From the NCBI GenBank assembly GCA_905234735.1, contig CAJOJA010000020.1:1-64000 (forward strand): a stretch of 64,000 nt of DNA. Direction: 5' to 3'. The stretch is from an uncultured Bacteroidaceae bacterium (GTDB taxonomy: Bacteria; Bacteroidota; Bacteroidia; Bacteroidales; Bacteroidaceae). The notes under the pieces were generated by a model. The model saw nothing but the letters and a program-made list of their open reading frames with translations. It was not told the origin of the DNA and did not search any database. The number at the start of each line of letters is the position of its first letter. Positions within the stretch are counted from its first letter, which is position 1. The translations under genes and the position numbers were made by a program. Positions 7,447-16,045 of the stretch are shown in pieces.

Positions 7447-10400
7447 ATGAAAATCGTGAAGACTTTTTGGCTGTCGTTCATCCTGCTACTGGTGGGAGCG
7501 ATGGCAAGTGTGAGTGCTCAGAATGCAGTGACTGTGGGCAGCCAGGTGACGGATGTGAATGACATCGTCAGCGGAAAAGCCTATCTCCTTCAACATCAAG
7601 GCAATGGCACGAATGCTCCTTGGATAGAAGACAAAGGCACATTCTATAATTGCCCGAACTCAGCAGGCAATTGCAACACGGCCTCTGTATGGTATCTGCT
7701 GGATAATGGAGACGGCACTTGGAAAATAAAGAACGCATACACCGGTAAGTTCTGGCCCATGCCCACGGGAAACGCCAATTTGGTGGGTACGGATGCCGCC
7801 AATGCCGGTAATTGGGCTTTGAATCTAACAAATGGCGTGGCCGCTCCCACCTGCAATGGCTATCGTCTGAATCGCAACACACCCTATCTGGTTGGTTGGA
7901 ATTCAGGCAGCGGTACCGTCACTCAGATGAAAATCTATGAGGTGGCACTGTCCACGGTTCCGGTTTTTGATGAGTTCATAGACAAGGATATCAATGTAGA
8001 ATCCACGGCAGCCACGAGCCTTACGACAGGAACCTGGTACGTGATGAAGAACGTGGGGCGCAATGTTTATGCATACGAGAAAACAGACGTTCACGCACTA
8101 TACAATCAATCTGCAGTTCCTGGTGGCTTGGCCACGGAAAATGCAAAGTTCCTTTTCCGTCTTGTCAGTGGCAGTGACGGCAAATACTATATACAGAATG
8201 GTTTAGGAAACTATTTTGGAGCGATACCCGAAAATACTGCTGTTCCGACAACCGCTTTGCCCGAAGAACCAATTAGCATCACCCAGATTGGCGACAATGC
8301 CGGCTATTTCTATCTCAGAGGAACCACCGACGACCGAATCCTTGATTGTCAGAATCCCGGTTATCCTGTCGTAGGATGGGGCACTGATGCTCCAACCGTA
8401 ACCAACAGCAATGGCGCCTGGCAGTTCTTCCCTGTCACGTTGGTTGACTCTTGGGTACCTGCTGTTAATGAGGTCTATACCATCAACAATACCAATACCG
8501 ACCGTGGTGCCCTTATCTACAACCCTGATGCTTCCACTACGCATGTATGGAGTAGCGGCAAGAGTGGTACTTTTGATGGAACGCAAGCGAATAGCCAATG
8601 GGTAATCATACCTGCTGCAACCGCAAAGCAATATTACTTATATAATGTAGGTGCTGGTAAGTTTGCCATTCCTACGGGTATTGACAACGGATTTGCATGG
8701 AGATTCAGCGAAAACGCCGTGGCTGTTGTGTTTGAAATGCGTTCAGGTGGGACGTGGACAATAAAGATGGCTACCAACCCCGTTAGTGGGACAAATAATG
8801 CTTATGTTTCTGTGAGCAATAAAAAGACAAATCCCATCATCAATTATTTAGATGAAGGCAGTTACTTCACAATAACCAAAGTAGACGGTCAAGACCAGAG
8901 CACAGCAGCCAACGCTGCCGTTGCCAAGTTGGTAGGCAGCCAGACAGCTCTCACCAGCTATCCGCAGGCATCGGGATGGTATGCCATCCAAATCAAGAGT
9001 AAGTCAGGTGCTGCAGCTTATGCAGGACGCTACTTGCAGGTTGCCTCGACTTTATACAACGGCCTCTATCCTCTCACCTTCACGGGTGCCATCGATGTTC
9101 AGCCGGCAATCACAGATGTCACATTCCTCACGCACATCGACTATACCAGTTGGGAAGAAAACAATTGGCAACTGCCCGACGGACGCTACCTTGTGAAGAA
9201 TGAAAACAATAAGTTCCCCACCGCGTCAACTACACCCTCAGCTGTAATTACGGGTTATGAAAACGGAAACTTCTTCAAGTCGGCGGGCAATTGGTTTGCA
9301 GACCCCTATAATAGTGGTGCTAACTACTTTGTTGGAGAAACAAGTAATTTCCGTACAACATACAATGTTTATCCCGTCGATCTCTCTGCTGCTGGTCTCA
9401 CCGCTTGGCAGATGGTTTGTGACAAGGCTCCCGACGAAACGCAAATTTCTTGTTCTCGCAACGATGTTCGTGGTTTGACGAATGTGTATAAGGGTGGTTA
9501 CATCTTCTTGCCCACTGGCGTGATACCCGAAAATACAGAATTTGCATTGGAAGGTGCATCGGATGTGACTATTGATGTTGATGCCCATACGGTTACTTTT
9601 GCATACGATCCCAATCTGGCAATCTTGGAGGGTAACATCACTGTGGCACAGGGATGGCAGACGGCAGGTTGCGGCGAAGAGGTGAAATTGCTGCGTGTTA
9701 CAGCAAAGCCGTTCAAGGATGCAACGAATGTAACTCTGACCGTCAGCCTTATGGATGGTTCGGAAGATAATATTTCAGCCCTGACGCTTTATGAGGCAGA
9801 CTCCGCCTCTCCCGAGGTCCTGGGCACTGGAGAAGGCGCACCCACGCTGACACCAATTGCTACGGTTGCAATTTCTGGTTCTACCGCTACGTTTGAAATC
9901 GGCAACTTTGCAGTTGGCACGCATTATTATTGGATTGGTGCTACCGTGAAGGACGATGCTACCATTGGTGCTATTATCGATGCATCCGTGACAGGCATCA
10001 CTTATACATGCAATGACAATGTGATGGATCTTGACCTCGCCGCTGTCGGCAATCCATCTGATCGTGGCGCGATGGTCTTCAATACACGCAGCTATCCCTT
10101 CCTGCCACGTGACAATGACAGCCGTGTATATCGCATACCGGCCATGATTGTAGCAGACGATGGCAGCATTGTTGTGGCTGCCGACAAACGCTATGACAGT
10201 CACACGGATATCGGTAACGGCGGACACGTTATTGACATCGTTATCCGTCGCAGTACGGATGGTGGTAAGACATGGGGCGAACCCGTCACCATTGCCAAGG
10301 GCCTCGGCTCAACCGCAAAGGGAGGCGATGATAACCGTTGCGGTTACGGCGACCCCAGCCTTGTCAAGGGTAAGGATGGTAAAATCTACTGCCTCTTCGC

Positions 10401-12348
10401 TGCAGGCAACCTTGGTTATATCTACGGGCAGAAGGGACTTTGCATGTCCACCAGTGACGACAATGGCGTTACATGGAGCAGCAGCACGGAGACGTCTCCC
10501 ACTGACCTCTATCTGACAGGTGCCATAAAGAATGTCTCAGGCGAAGGCGCAGCAGGAGGCTATGGCCTATATGACTACTTCGTCACCTCTGGTCGTGGTC
10601 TTTACACTTCCGATGGCATACTCATGTACCTCATCCCGGCACAGACGTTGACCTCTGAGAACTACTCTACGCTCACTGAGGGCACTCGCTGGCTCGCTTC
10701 GTCCGACGACTACATCTTCTATTCTACCGACGACGGTGCCACGTGGTACTTCAGTCCCACACCGATGTTCACGGGTGGCGACGAGGCGAAGGTTATCCAA
10801 ACAGGTGAAGGACAGTTGCTTGGCTCTGTACGCCAAAGCAATAATCGTGGTTTTTGTCGTATCACCTATACTGTCAACGGTGATGGTACGTTGACCTTTA
10901 CCAAGGAAAAACAGTGGAATAACTCTCAACTCAACGCTGCTGGAAATCCAAATAATCAAGACGTATTCTACTATCAGCGTGCGTCGGAAACGGGTAAGAA
11001 AGACTTTATTTTCCACTCAATGACAACGGGACAGCATGCCAACTTCAAACTCTACTATAGTACCGACCAGGGAGCGAATTGGACAGAGTTCCTGACCGTG
11101 CAGACCAAGGGCACACGCTACGTGACGATGGACAAGAACCCGGCTAATGGTAGTCTCTACCTCTTCTTTGAGGATCAGTCTCTCAATAGTGCCGGTGACT
11201 ACACTGACTACAATCACTATCCATTGAACTTCATCGAGATTACTCGTGACCAGCTCGTGGCTCTCATTCCTGCACTGAACGAGTACGCTATTCCTGAGTA
11301 TTTGGAGATGCCTGTTGTAAAGAACACCGTATATCAAACTAGCACAGGTTGTGACTCTTACGGTACCCTCTCTGGCACTGGTTCTGGACACTGGGCACGC
11401 ACTTGGACTTCTAACGCCTCGTCTGGTGTAGCAGGGCTGACGGTTTCTACAGAAAGTGGCTATGGTTTCGACAAGGCAACCGTACTTGGTACTCGCGTAA
11501 TGCCTTTGAAACCCAGTGCCAATGGTGCAACTGACACTTATACTATCACCGCACCTGCTGGTTATCTCATTTCAAGCTACACCATAGGCGGTGCAGTATA
11601 TGCTGGAGGCACATATCGTATCACCGCAGCAGACGGAACCACGACCGGTGACATTACTTCCACCACGGAGCCTACTAATATAGTGGTCAACGATGTGAAC
11701 GCCTCCTCAACGACCTTCACGTTCTATGGTGCTTCACAGAATAACTGGTTCGCCATTACCAACTTCACCGTAACCCTTACTAAGCCCTTCCCCCTCAATC
11801 CCGTTGGCGATGCTTCTTATGCAACTCTCTATCTCCCGGTGGATGTGACAACGGACGGGACGACGAAGGCGTACTACATCGAGAATGTGGAGGGTGGTTA
11901 TGCTATGTTGAAAGCCACTGGCAACGAAGGTACGGAGATTCCCGCATTTACCGCCGTATTGCTGGTAAACAGCGAGGCGGCTACGAGTACCACATTAAGT
12001 TCGACCAGTGGTTTGTCACCTTTGACGGATGAAAATTGCCTGGAGGGAACCCTCGTCAAGGGCCATGTTGACGGTTATGTATTGAACAGTATAGAAGACG
12101 AGATTGGCTTCTATAAACTGAGTGATACAGGAACCTTGGCGGCTAACCGTGCCTACCTGCCTGCATTAGCAGACAGCAGCGGCGTGAAGGGCATCCTGCT
12201 GAACTGGGGCGATGTGGACGGCATCTATTCAATTGTAAATGGAGAATTGAAAATGGATAATGTCATTTATAACCTTGCAGGACAGCGTGTGCAGAAGCCC
12301 CAGCGTGGCATATATATCGTGAATGGGAAGAAGATTGTTGTTAAATAA
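7447..12348 (+). CDS. Large secreted GH33 exo-alpha-sialidase with T9SS tail
   Basis: 1633 residues. Signal peptide ~1-25 (ends SVSAQ). Residues ~30-860 hold several repeated blocks of the WxLxDNGDGTWKIKNAYTGK type, resembling beta-trefoil or lectin-like repeats. The catalytic sialidase spans ~870-1270: VYRIPAM (Arg ~896), DKRYDSHTD, and four Asp boxes (STDGGKTW ~936, SDDNGVTW ~1002, STDDGATW ~1092, STDQGANW ~1204). GH33 enzymes cleave terminal sialic acid from glycoconjugates. The C-terminal ~300 residues include beta-rich domains and end in IYNLAGQRV...GIYIVNGKKIVVK, the sorting tail recognised by the type IX system encoded just downstream. A spacer-like stretch (SIVNGELKMDN) sits before the tail. 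Its place beside porP-gldKLMN suggests secretion or surface anchoring by that machine. Confidence 0.88.
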   Translation: MKIVKTFWLSFILLLVGAMASVSAQNAVTVGSQVTDVNDIVSGKAYLLQHQGNGTNAPWIEDKGTFYNCPNSAGNCNTASVWYLLDNGDGTWKIKNAYTGKFWPMPTGNANLVGTDAANAGNWALNLTNGVAAPTCNGYRLNRNTPYLVGWNSGSGTVTQMKIYEVALSTVPVFDEFIDKDINVESTAATSLTTGTWYVMKNVGRNVYAYEKTDVHALYNQSAVPGGLATENAKFLFRLVSGSDGKYYIQNGLGNYFGAIPENTAVPTTALPEEPISITQIGDNAGYFYLRGTTDDRILDCQNPGYPVVGWGTDAPTVTNSNGAWQFFPVTLVDSWVPAVNEVYTINNTNTDRGALIYNPDASTTHVWSSGKSGTFDGTQANSQWVIIPAATAKQYYLYNVGAGKFAIPTGIDNGFAWRFSENAVAVVFEMRSGGTWTIKMATNPVSGTNNAYVSVSNKKTNPIINYLDEGSYFTITKVDGQDQSTAANAAVAKLVGSQTALTSYPQASGWYAIQIKSKSGAAAYAGRYLQVASTLYNGLYPLTFTGAIDVQPAITDVTFLTHIDYTSWEENNWQLPDGRYLVKNENNKFPTASTTPSAVITGYENGNFFKSAGNWFADPYNSGANYFVGETSNFRTTYNVYPVDLSAAGLTAWQMVCDKAPDETQISCSRNDVRGLTNVYKGGYIFLPTGVIPENTEFALEGASDVTIDVDAHTVTFAYDPNLAILEGNITVAQGWQTAGCGEEVKLLRVTAKPFKDATNVTLTVSLMDGSEDNISALTLYEADSASPEVLGTGEGAPTLTPIATVAISGSTATFEIGNFAVGTHYYWIGATVKDDATIGAIIDASVTGITYTCNDNVMDLDLAAVGNPSDRGAMVFNTRSYPFLPRDNDSRVYRIPAMIVADDGSIVVAADKRYDSHTDIGNGGHVIDIVIRRSTDGGKTWGEPVTIAKGLGSTAKGGDDNRCGYGDPSLVKGKDGKIYCLFAAGNLGYIYGQKGLCMSTSDDNGVTWSSSTETSPTDLYLTGAIKNVSGEGAAGGYGLYDYFVTSGRGLYTSDGILMYLIPAQTLTSENYSTLTEGTRWLASSDDYIFYSTDDGATWYFSPTPMFTGGDEAKVIQTGEGQLLGSVRQSNNRGFCRITYTVNGDGTLTFTKEKQWNNSQLNAAGNPNNQDVFYYQRASETGKKDFIFHSMTTGQHANFKLYYSTDQGANWTEFLTVQTKGTRYVTMDKNPANGSLYLFFEDQSLNSAGDYTDYNHYPLNFIEITRDQLVALIPALNEYAIPEYLEMPVVKNTVYQTSTGCDSYGTLSGTGSGHWARTWTSNASSGVAGLTVSTESGYGFDKATVLGTRVMPLKPSANGATDTYTITAPAGYLISSYTIGGAVYAGGTYRITAADGTTTGDITSTTEPTNIVVNDVNASSTTFTFYGASQNNWFAITNFTVTLTKPFPLNPVGDASYATLYLPVDVTTDGTTKAYYIENVEGGYAMLKATGNEGTEIPAFTAVLLVNSEAATSTTLSSTSGLSPLTDENCLEGTLVKGHVDGYVLNSIEDEIGFYKLSDTGTLAANRAYLPALADSSGVKGILLNWGDVDGIYSIVNGELKMDNVIYNLAGQRVQKPQRGIYIVNGKKIVVK

Positions 12349-12368
12349 CCATTAAATTTAGGGAAACT

Positions 12369-12548
12369 ATGAAAGCCATATATATAACACCGCAGTTGAA
12401 CGTAGAGGTCACATCCCTGGATGGTGGCATTCTGGAATGTTCTAATATGAAGATTCAGGATACTGAAGTCGAAAGTGGTTACGCAAAGGAGCAATCGGAC
12501 GGTTGGGATCTCGTCTGGGACGATTCGGGAGACGAACTGGAGGAGTGA
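12369..12548 (+). CDS. 59-residue acidic peptide beginning MKAIYITPQ
   Basis: Starts 20 bp after the sialidase stop and ends before a strong hairpin, so it is likely the last gene of that transcript. The sequence opens MKAIYITPQLNVEV and becomes strongly acidic and Trp-containing (GWDLVWDDSGDELEE). Many Bacteroidales genomes carry short proteins that open MKxxYxxPxxxV, usually annotated hypothetical; I recall the pattern but know no function. There is no signal peptide and no double-glycine leader motif; one Cys lies at about residue 24. Coding is supported by position, frame integrity and the family-like opening. Confidence 0.6.
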   Translation: MKAIYITPQLNVEVTSLDGGILECSNMKIQDTEVESGYAKEQSDGWDLVWDDSGDELEE

Positions 12549-12591
12549 AGCGTAATTTCGAGTGTAAAGACTTAACCTTTAAAAGATTTTA

Positions 12592-12630
12592 ACGCACGGA
12601 TACAATAATATGGTGTATCCGTGCGTTTAT
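12592..12630 (+). terminator. 13-bp perfect hairpin between sialidase unit and T9SS operon
   Basis: ACGCACGGATACA (12592-12604) pairs perfectly with TGTATCCGTGCGT (12614-12626); loop 9 nt, followed by TTTATT. It would end the sialidase/peptide transcript. It lies only 13 bp before the porP start codon, leaving no room for a promoter after it, so it may instead act as a leader hairpin that regulates porP. Confidence 0.7.
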
Positions 12631-12638
12631 TAGAGAGG

Positions 12639-13580
12639 ATGAAAAGACTGTTGTGGTTGGTTGTGGGCGTACTGATGGCGAGCCCGGTCTGTGCACAGTA
12701 CGATGCGGCGTTCGCCAACTATTGGGCGCTGCGGTCCTACTTCAACCCCGCTGCGAGCGGTCTGGACGGACTGCTCAACGTGCAAGGGGTCTACAGTATG
12801 CAGATGACGGGATTCGAGCAAGCACCGCAGACGGTACTCGTTACTGCCGACCTGCCACTCTTCTTCCTGAATCCGAACCATGGCGCTGGCGTAGGGTTCA
12901 TGAACGACAAGATAGGTCTCTTCTCCAATAAAAAGATGTACCTGCAATATGCCTATCACCACCCCCTATGGGGCGGACGGTTGAGCGTCGGGGCCCGAGT
13001 GGGTTTCCTGGACGAAACGTTCGACGGATCGAAACTCGTCGTCAATGACACCGGGGACCCGGTATTTGCAACGAGCCAAGTGGATGGTAAGGCACTGGAT
13101 GTGGACGCTGGGGTGAGGTTCTCGTACAAGAATCTGTGGTACGTGGGATTCAGCACGATGCACGTGACGGGGCCCACCATAAAACTGGGCGACGACAAGG
13201 TGAACGAAGTCGAGGTGGGACGTCTCTACTACCTGACGGGTGGATACAACCTACACTTCCGTAAGCCGGAATATGTGCTCTACACCTCGGCCATCCTGCG
13301 TACCGACTTCCAAGGCTGGCGTGGCGACGTCACCGCCCGTCTGGCCTACGACAGCGAGAAATTCCGGATCTATGCCGGCCTCTCGTACAGTCCCACGGTG
13401 AGCGTGGGCGTGCAGGTGGGAACCAACTTCCACGGCGTGCAGATAGGCTATGCCTACGACATATTCACGGGCGGCATCGGTATACTGCATGGCACGCACG
13501 AACTGATACTGGGTTATCAGATAGACCTGGACAGGTTCAAGAAGGGCAAGAATCTGCATAAGAGCGTGAGGTTGCTGTAG
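12639..13580 (+). CDS. porP: PorP/SprF family type IX secretion outer-membrane protein
   Basis: 313 residues with a signal peptide (MKRLLWLVVGVLMASPVCAQ) and the family signature YDAAFANYW...SYFNPAASG, followed by alternating beta-strand segments of an outer-membrane barrel ending in HELILGYQIDL. PorP/SprF proteins associate with GldK/GldL/GldM/GldN in the T9SS and in some species dock the rotary core to the outer membrane. The ATG at 12639 fits the signal peptide and follows AGAGAGG; an earlier in-frame start at 12621 lies inside the hairpin. It is the first gene of porP-gldK-gldL-gldM-gldN, all on the plus strand. Confidence 0.9.
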   Translation: MKRLLWLVVGVLMASPVCAQYDAAFANYWALRSYFNPAASGLDGLLNVQGVYSMQMTGFEQAPQTVLVTADLPLFFLNPNHGAGVGFMNDKIGLFSNKKMYLQYAYHHPLWGGRLSVGARVGFLDETFDGSKLVVNDTGDPVFATSQVDGKALDVDAGVRFSYKNLWYVGFSTMHVTGPTIKLGDDKVNEVEVGRLYYLTGGYNLHFRKPEYVLYTSAILRTDFQGWRGDVTARLAYDSEKFRIYAGLSYSPTVSVGVQVGTNFHGVQIGYAYDIFTGGIGILHGTHELILGYQIDLDRFKKGKNLHKSVRLL

Positions 13581-13639
13581 AGGAAGAGTGATGAGTCTGA
13601 CACTAGGAAAGATAGATAAATAAAAGATAAAAGATAAAA

Positions 13640-15091
13640 ATGAGAAACTTTGCATTTTTAATTTTTAATTTTTCTTTTTTCATTTTGTTGATATCCTGTA
13701 TGGGTAGCGGCAAATCGGCAATGGCCACGGGCGGTGAAGTCACGGGCGTCAAGGGCATGGGGTTCTCCGAGCCCGTGCCGTTTGGCATGGTGCCCGTCAG
13801 GAAGGGTTCCCTGCGCATAGGTATGGAAGAGGACGACACCCTGTGGGGGGCTGGTTTTCCGAAGCGTGAGATTTCGGTGGACGGTTTCTGGATGGACGAG
13901 ACGGAGGTTTCCAATGCCAAGTACCGCCAGTTCGTGAACTGGGTGCGCGACAGCATCATCCGCGAGCGCCTGGCCGACCCTGCATACGGTGGCGACGAGA
14001 CGTACAAAATAGAGGAAGACAAGGAGGGCAACCCCATCACTCCCTATCTGAACTGGAACAAGGTCATCCCCTGGCGCAAGGCCAACGAGGACGAACAGCG
14101 AGCCATCGAGAGCGTGTACGTCATCCATCCCATTGACGGTACGAAGATGTTGGATGCCAGCCAAATGAACTATCGCTACGAAATCTATGACTATGTGGCT
14201 GCCGCACAGCGTCGCTACCGTCTGAATCCCGAGGAACGCGACCTGAACACCGATGCTTCGCACGATGCCGTCCGCAATCGCGAGGTCATCATCAGCAAGG
14301 ATACGGCATGGATTGACGACGACGGAAAAATCGTACGCCAGACCATAACCCGCCCCTTAAGCGGTCCGTGGGATTTCCTGAATACGTATATCGTGAACAT
14401 CTTCCCCGACACGACGTGCTGGGTGAACGACTTCCAGAATGCCGACAACGAGCGCTATATGAAGCTCTATTTCAACAATCCAGCCTATGACGACTACCCC
14501 GTCGTCGGTGTGACATGGGAACAGGCCAATGCCTTCTGTGCTTGGCGTACCAACTTCCTGCTGAAGGGACTGGGCGGCATGGCCAAACAGATACAGCGTT
14601 ACCGCCTGCCGACCGAAATCGAGTGGGAGTATGCTGCCCGTGGTAAGTCGGGTGGTGCCTTCCCCTGGGAGACCGGCGAGGTGAAGAGCGACAAGAACTG
14701 CTTCTATGCCAACTTCAAGCCCGACCGAGGAAACTACACCGAAGACGGTAGTCTGATAACCTCGAAGTGCGGCGGGTTCAGCGCCAACTCGAACGGACTG
14801 TACGACATGGCCGGCAACGTGGCTGAGTGGACTTCGACAGTCTACACTGAGGCCGGCGTGGAGAGCATGAGTGACATGAACCCCGAACTGCGCTACAACG
14901 CAGCGAAGGAAGACCCCTACCGACTGAAGAAGAAGAGTGTGCGTGGCGGTTCGTGGAAGGACCCCGAGAGTATGATACGCTCGGCATGGCGCACTTATGA
15001 ATACCAGAACCAGCCCCGTTCGTACATCGGTTTCCGCTGTGTACGCTCGATGGTAAATGACAATAGTAAACAGCAAAGTAAGAAGAAATAA
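13640..15091 (+). CDS. gldK: Type IX secretion lipoprotein GldK/PorK
   Basis: 483 residues. A lipoprotein signal ends LLISC (Cys20). The rest is a formylglycine-generating-enzyme-like (SUMF1) fold: VDGFWMDETEVSNAKYRQFV near the N-terminus, then YDDYPVVGVTWEQANAFCAW, YRLPTEIEWEYAARG, DMAGNVAEWTS and a closing RGGSWKD...YIGFRCV. In the T9SS, GldK/PorK with GldN forms the large periplasmic ring attached to the outer membrane; it is not thought to be an enzyme. The first 60 bases closely resemble those of gldN. It ends 1 bp before the gldL start codon, so the two are co-translated. Confidence 0.92.
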   Translation: MRNFAFLIFNFSFFILLISCMGSGKSAMATGGEVTGVKGMGFSEPVPFGMVPVRKGSLRIGMEEDDTLWGAGFPKREISVDGFWMDETEVSNAKYRQFVNWVRDSIIRERLADPAYGGDETYKIEEDKEGNPITPYLNWNKVIPWRKANEDEQRAIESVYVIHPIDGTKMLDASQMNYRYEIYDYVAAAQRRYRLNPEERDLNTDASHDAVRNREVIISKDTAWIDDDGKIVRQTITRPLSGPWDFLNTYIVNIFPDTTCWVNDFQNADNERYMKLYFNNPAYDDYPVVGVTWEQANAFCAWRTNFLLKGLGGMAKQIQRYRLPTEIEWEYAARGKSGGAFPWETGEVKSDKNCFYANFKPDRGNYTEDGSLITSKCGGFSANSNGLYDMAGNVAEWTSTVYTEAGVESMSDMNPELRYNAAKEDPYRLKKKSVRGGSWKDPESMIRSAWRTYEYQNQPRSYIGFRCVRSMVNDNSKQQSKKK

Positions 15092-15092
15092 G

Positions 15093-15986
15093 ATGGGAAA
15101 GAAACTGAATTTGATAGAAATCATCCAGAAGTGGATGGATACCATGGCCGGACAGACCTTCATGAACTATGCCTATTCGTGGGGTGCTGCTGTCGTCATC
15201 TTAGGTACGCTGTTCAAGCTGACCCACTTGCCGGGTGCCAACCTGATGCTGTTCATCGGTATGGGCACGGAGGTGTTTGTGTTCATCGTTGCCGGTTTCG
15301 AACGTGTTACAGAACGCATGCCCGAAACGGGAGGTGCGGGTCTGTCGAGTGAGACCGTCGAGGAACTGGCCGCTGTGGCCACGGCTGCTGCCCAGAATGG
15401 AGGTGGCGTCATCGGAGGCGGTGTTATCGGTGGCAGCGGTCCGGTTGTCATTGGCGGAGGCGGTATCCCTGCCGGTGGTGGTACTGTAATCATTGGTGGC
15501 GGTGCTGTTGGCGCAGGTGATGGAGATTCCGCGTCTGCACTTGAACCCGGTGCTGGAGATGCTACACCAGCAGTGGCTGGTGGCCAGCCCATCGTCCCGG
15601 GTGGTGGTGGCGTTATAGGCGGTGGTGTTATTGGTGGAGGTGTTGCCAACCTTGAGCAAATCGATCCCGCTACGGTGGAGGAGGCCCAGAAGAACTATGC
15701 CGAGCGCCTTGACGAACTGAGCGAGGTGCTGGGTCGCGTGAAGATTCAGGCCGAACGAATGTCTACCGACAGCGAAGAGATGGAGAATCTGAACCGCACA
15801 CTGACGGGTATTGCCACTGTCTACGAGTTGCAGTTGCGCAACATCAGCAAGCAGGTGAGCACCATCGAGCAAATTGACGAGCAGACACGTCGCATGGCTC
15901 AGCAGATAGAGGAACTGAACAATGTCTATGCCCGCATGATTAAAGCCCTGACGGTGAATGTTGTGGGTCCCCTGAAGGAGGAATAG
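15093..15986 (+). CDS. gldL: Type IX secretion motor protein GldL/PorL with glycine-rich insert
   Basis: 297 residues. Starts MGKKLNLIEIIQKWMD; two transmembrane helices at ~28-45 and ~50-68 surrounding LTHLPGANLM, the GldL hallmark. With GldM it forms the inner-membrane proton-driven motor of the T9SS. Residues ~104-196 are a long low-complexity stretch of GGGVIGG and IGGGG repeats with one acidic patch (GDGDSASALEPGAGD). The C-terminal part is a coiled coil (EEAQKNYAERLDELSEVLG ... IEELNNVYARMIKAL). Start at 15093 immediately follows the gldK stop; the longer frame from 15057 overlaps gldK and lacks sense. Confidence 0.9.
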   Translation: MGKKLNLIEIIQKWMDTMAGQTFMNYAYSWGAAVVILGTLFKLTHLPGANLMLFIGMGTEVFVFIVAGFERVTERMPETGGAGLSSETVEELAAVATAAAQNGGGVIGGGVIGGSGPVVIGGGGIPAGGGTVIIGGGAVGAGDGDSASALEPGAGDATPAVAGGQPIVPGGGGVIGGGVIGGGVANLEQIDPATVEEAQKNYAERLDELSEVLGRVKIQAERMSTDSEEMENLNRTLTGIATVYELQLRNISKQVSTIEQIDEQTRRMAQQIEELNNVYARMIKALTVNVVGPLKEE

Positions 15987-16045
15987 TTTGTAAGACTCAT
16001 AGGACTCATAGGACTTATAAGACCTATATAAAAGATAATAGCATC

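Noticed and set aside
15173..15649. 158-codon proline-rich protein on the minus strand of gldL
   Set aside because: Reverse complement of glycine-rich repeats; PPP runs arise from GGG codons.
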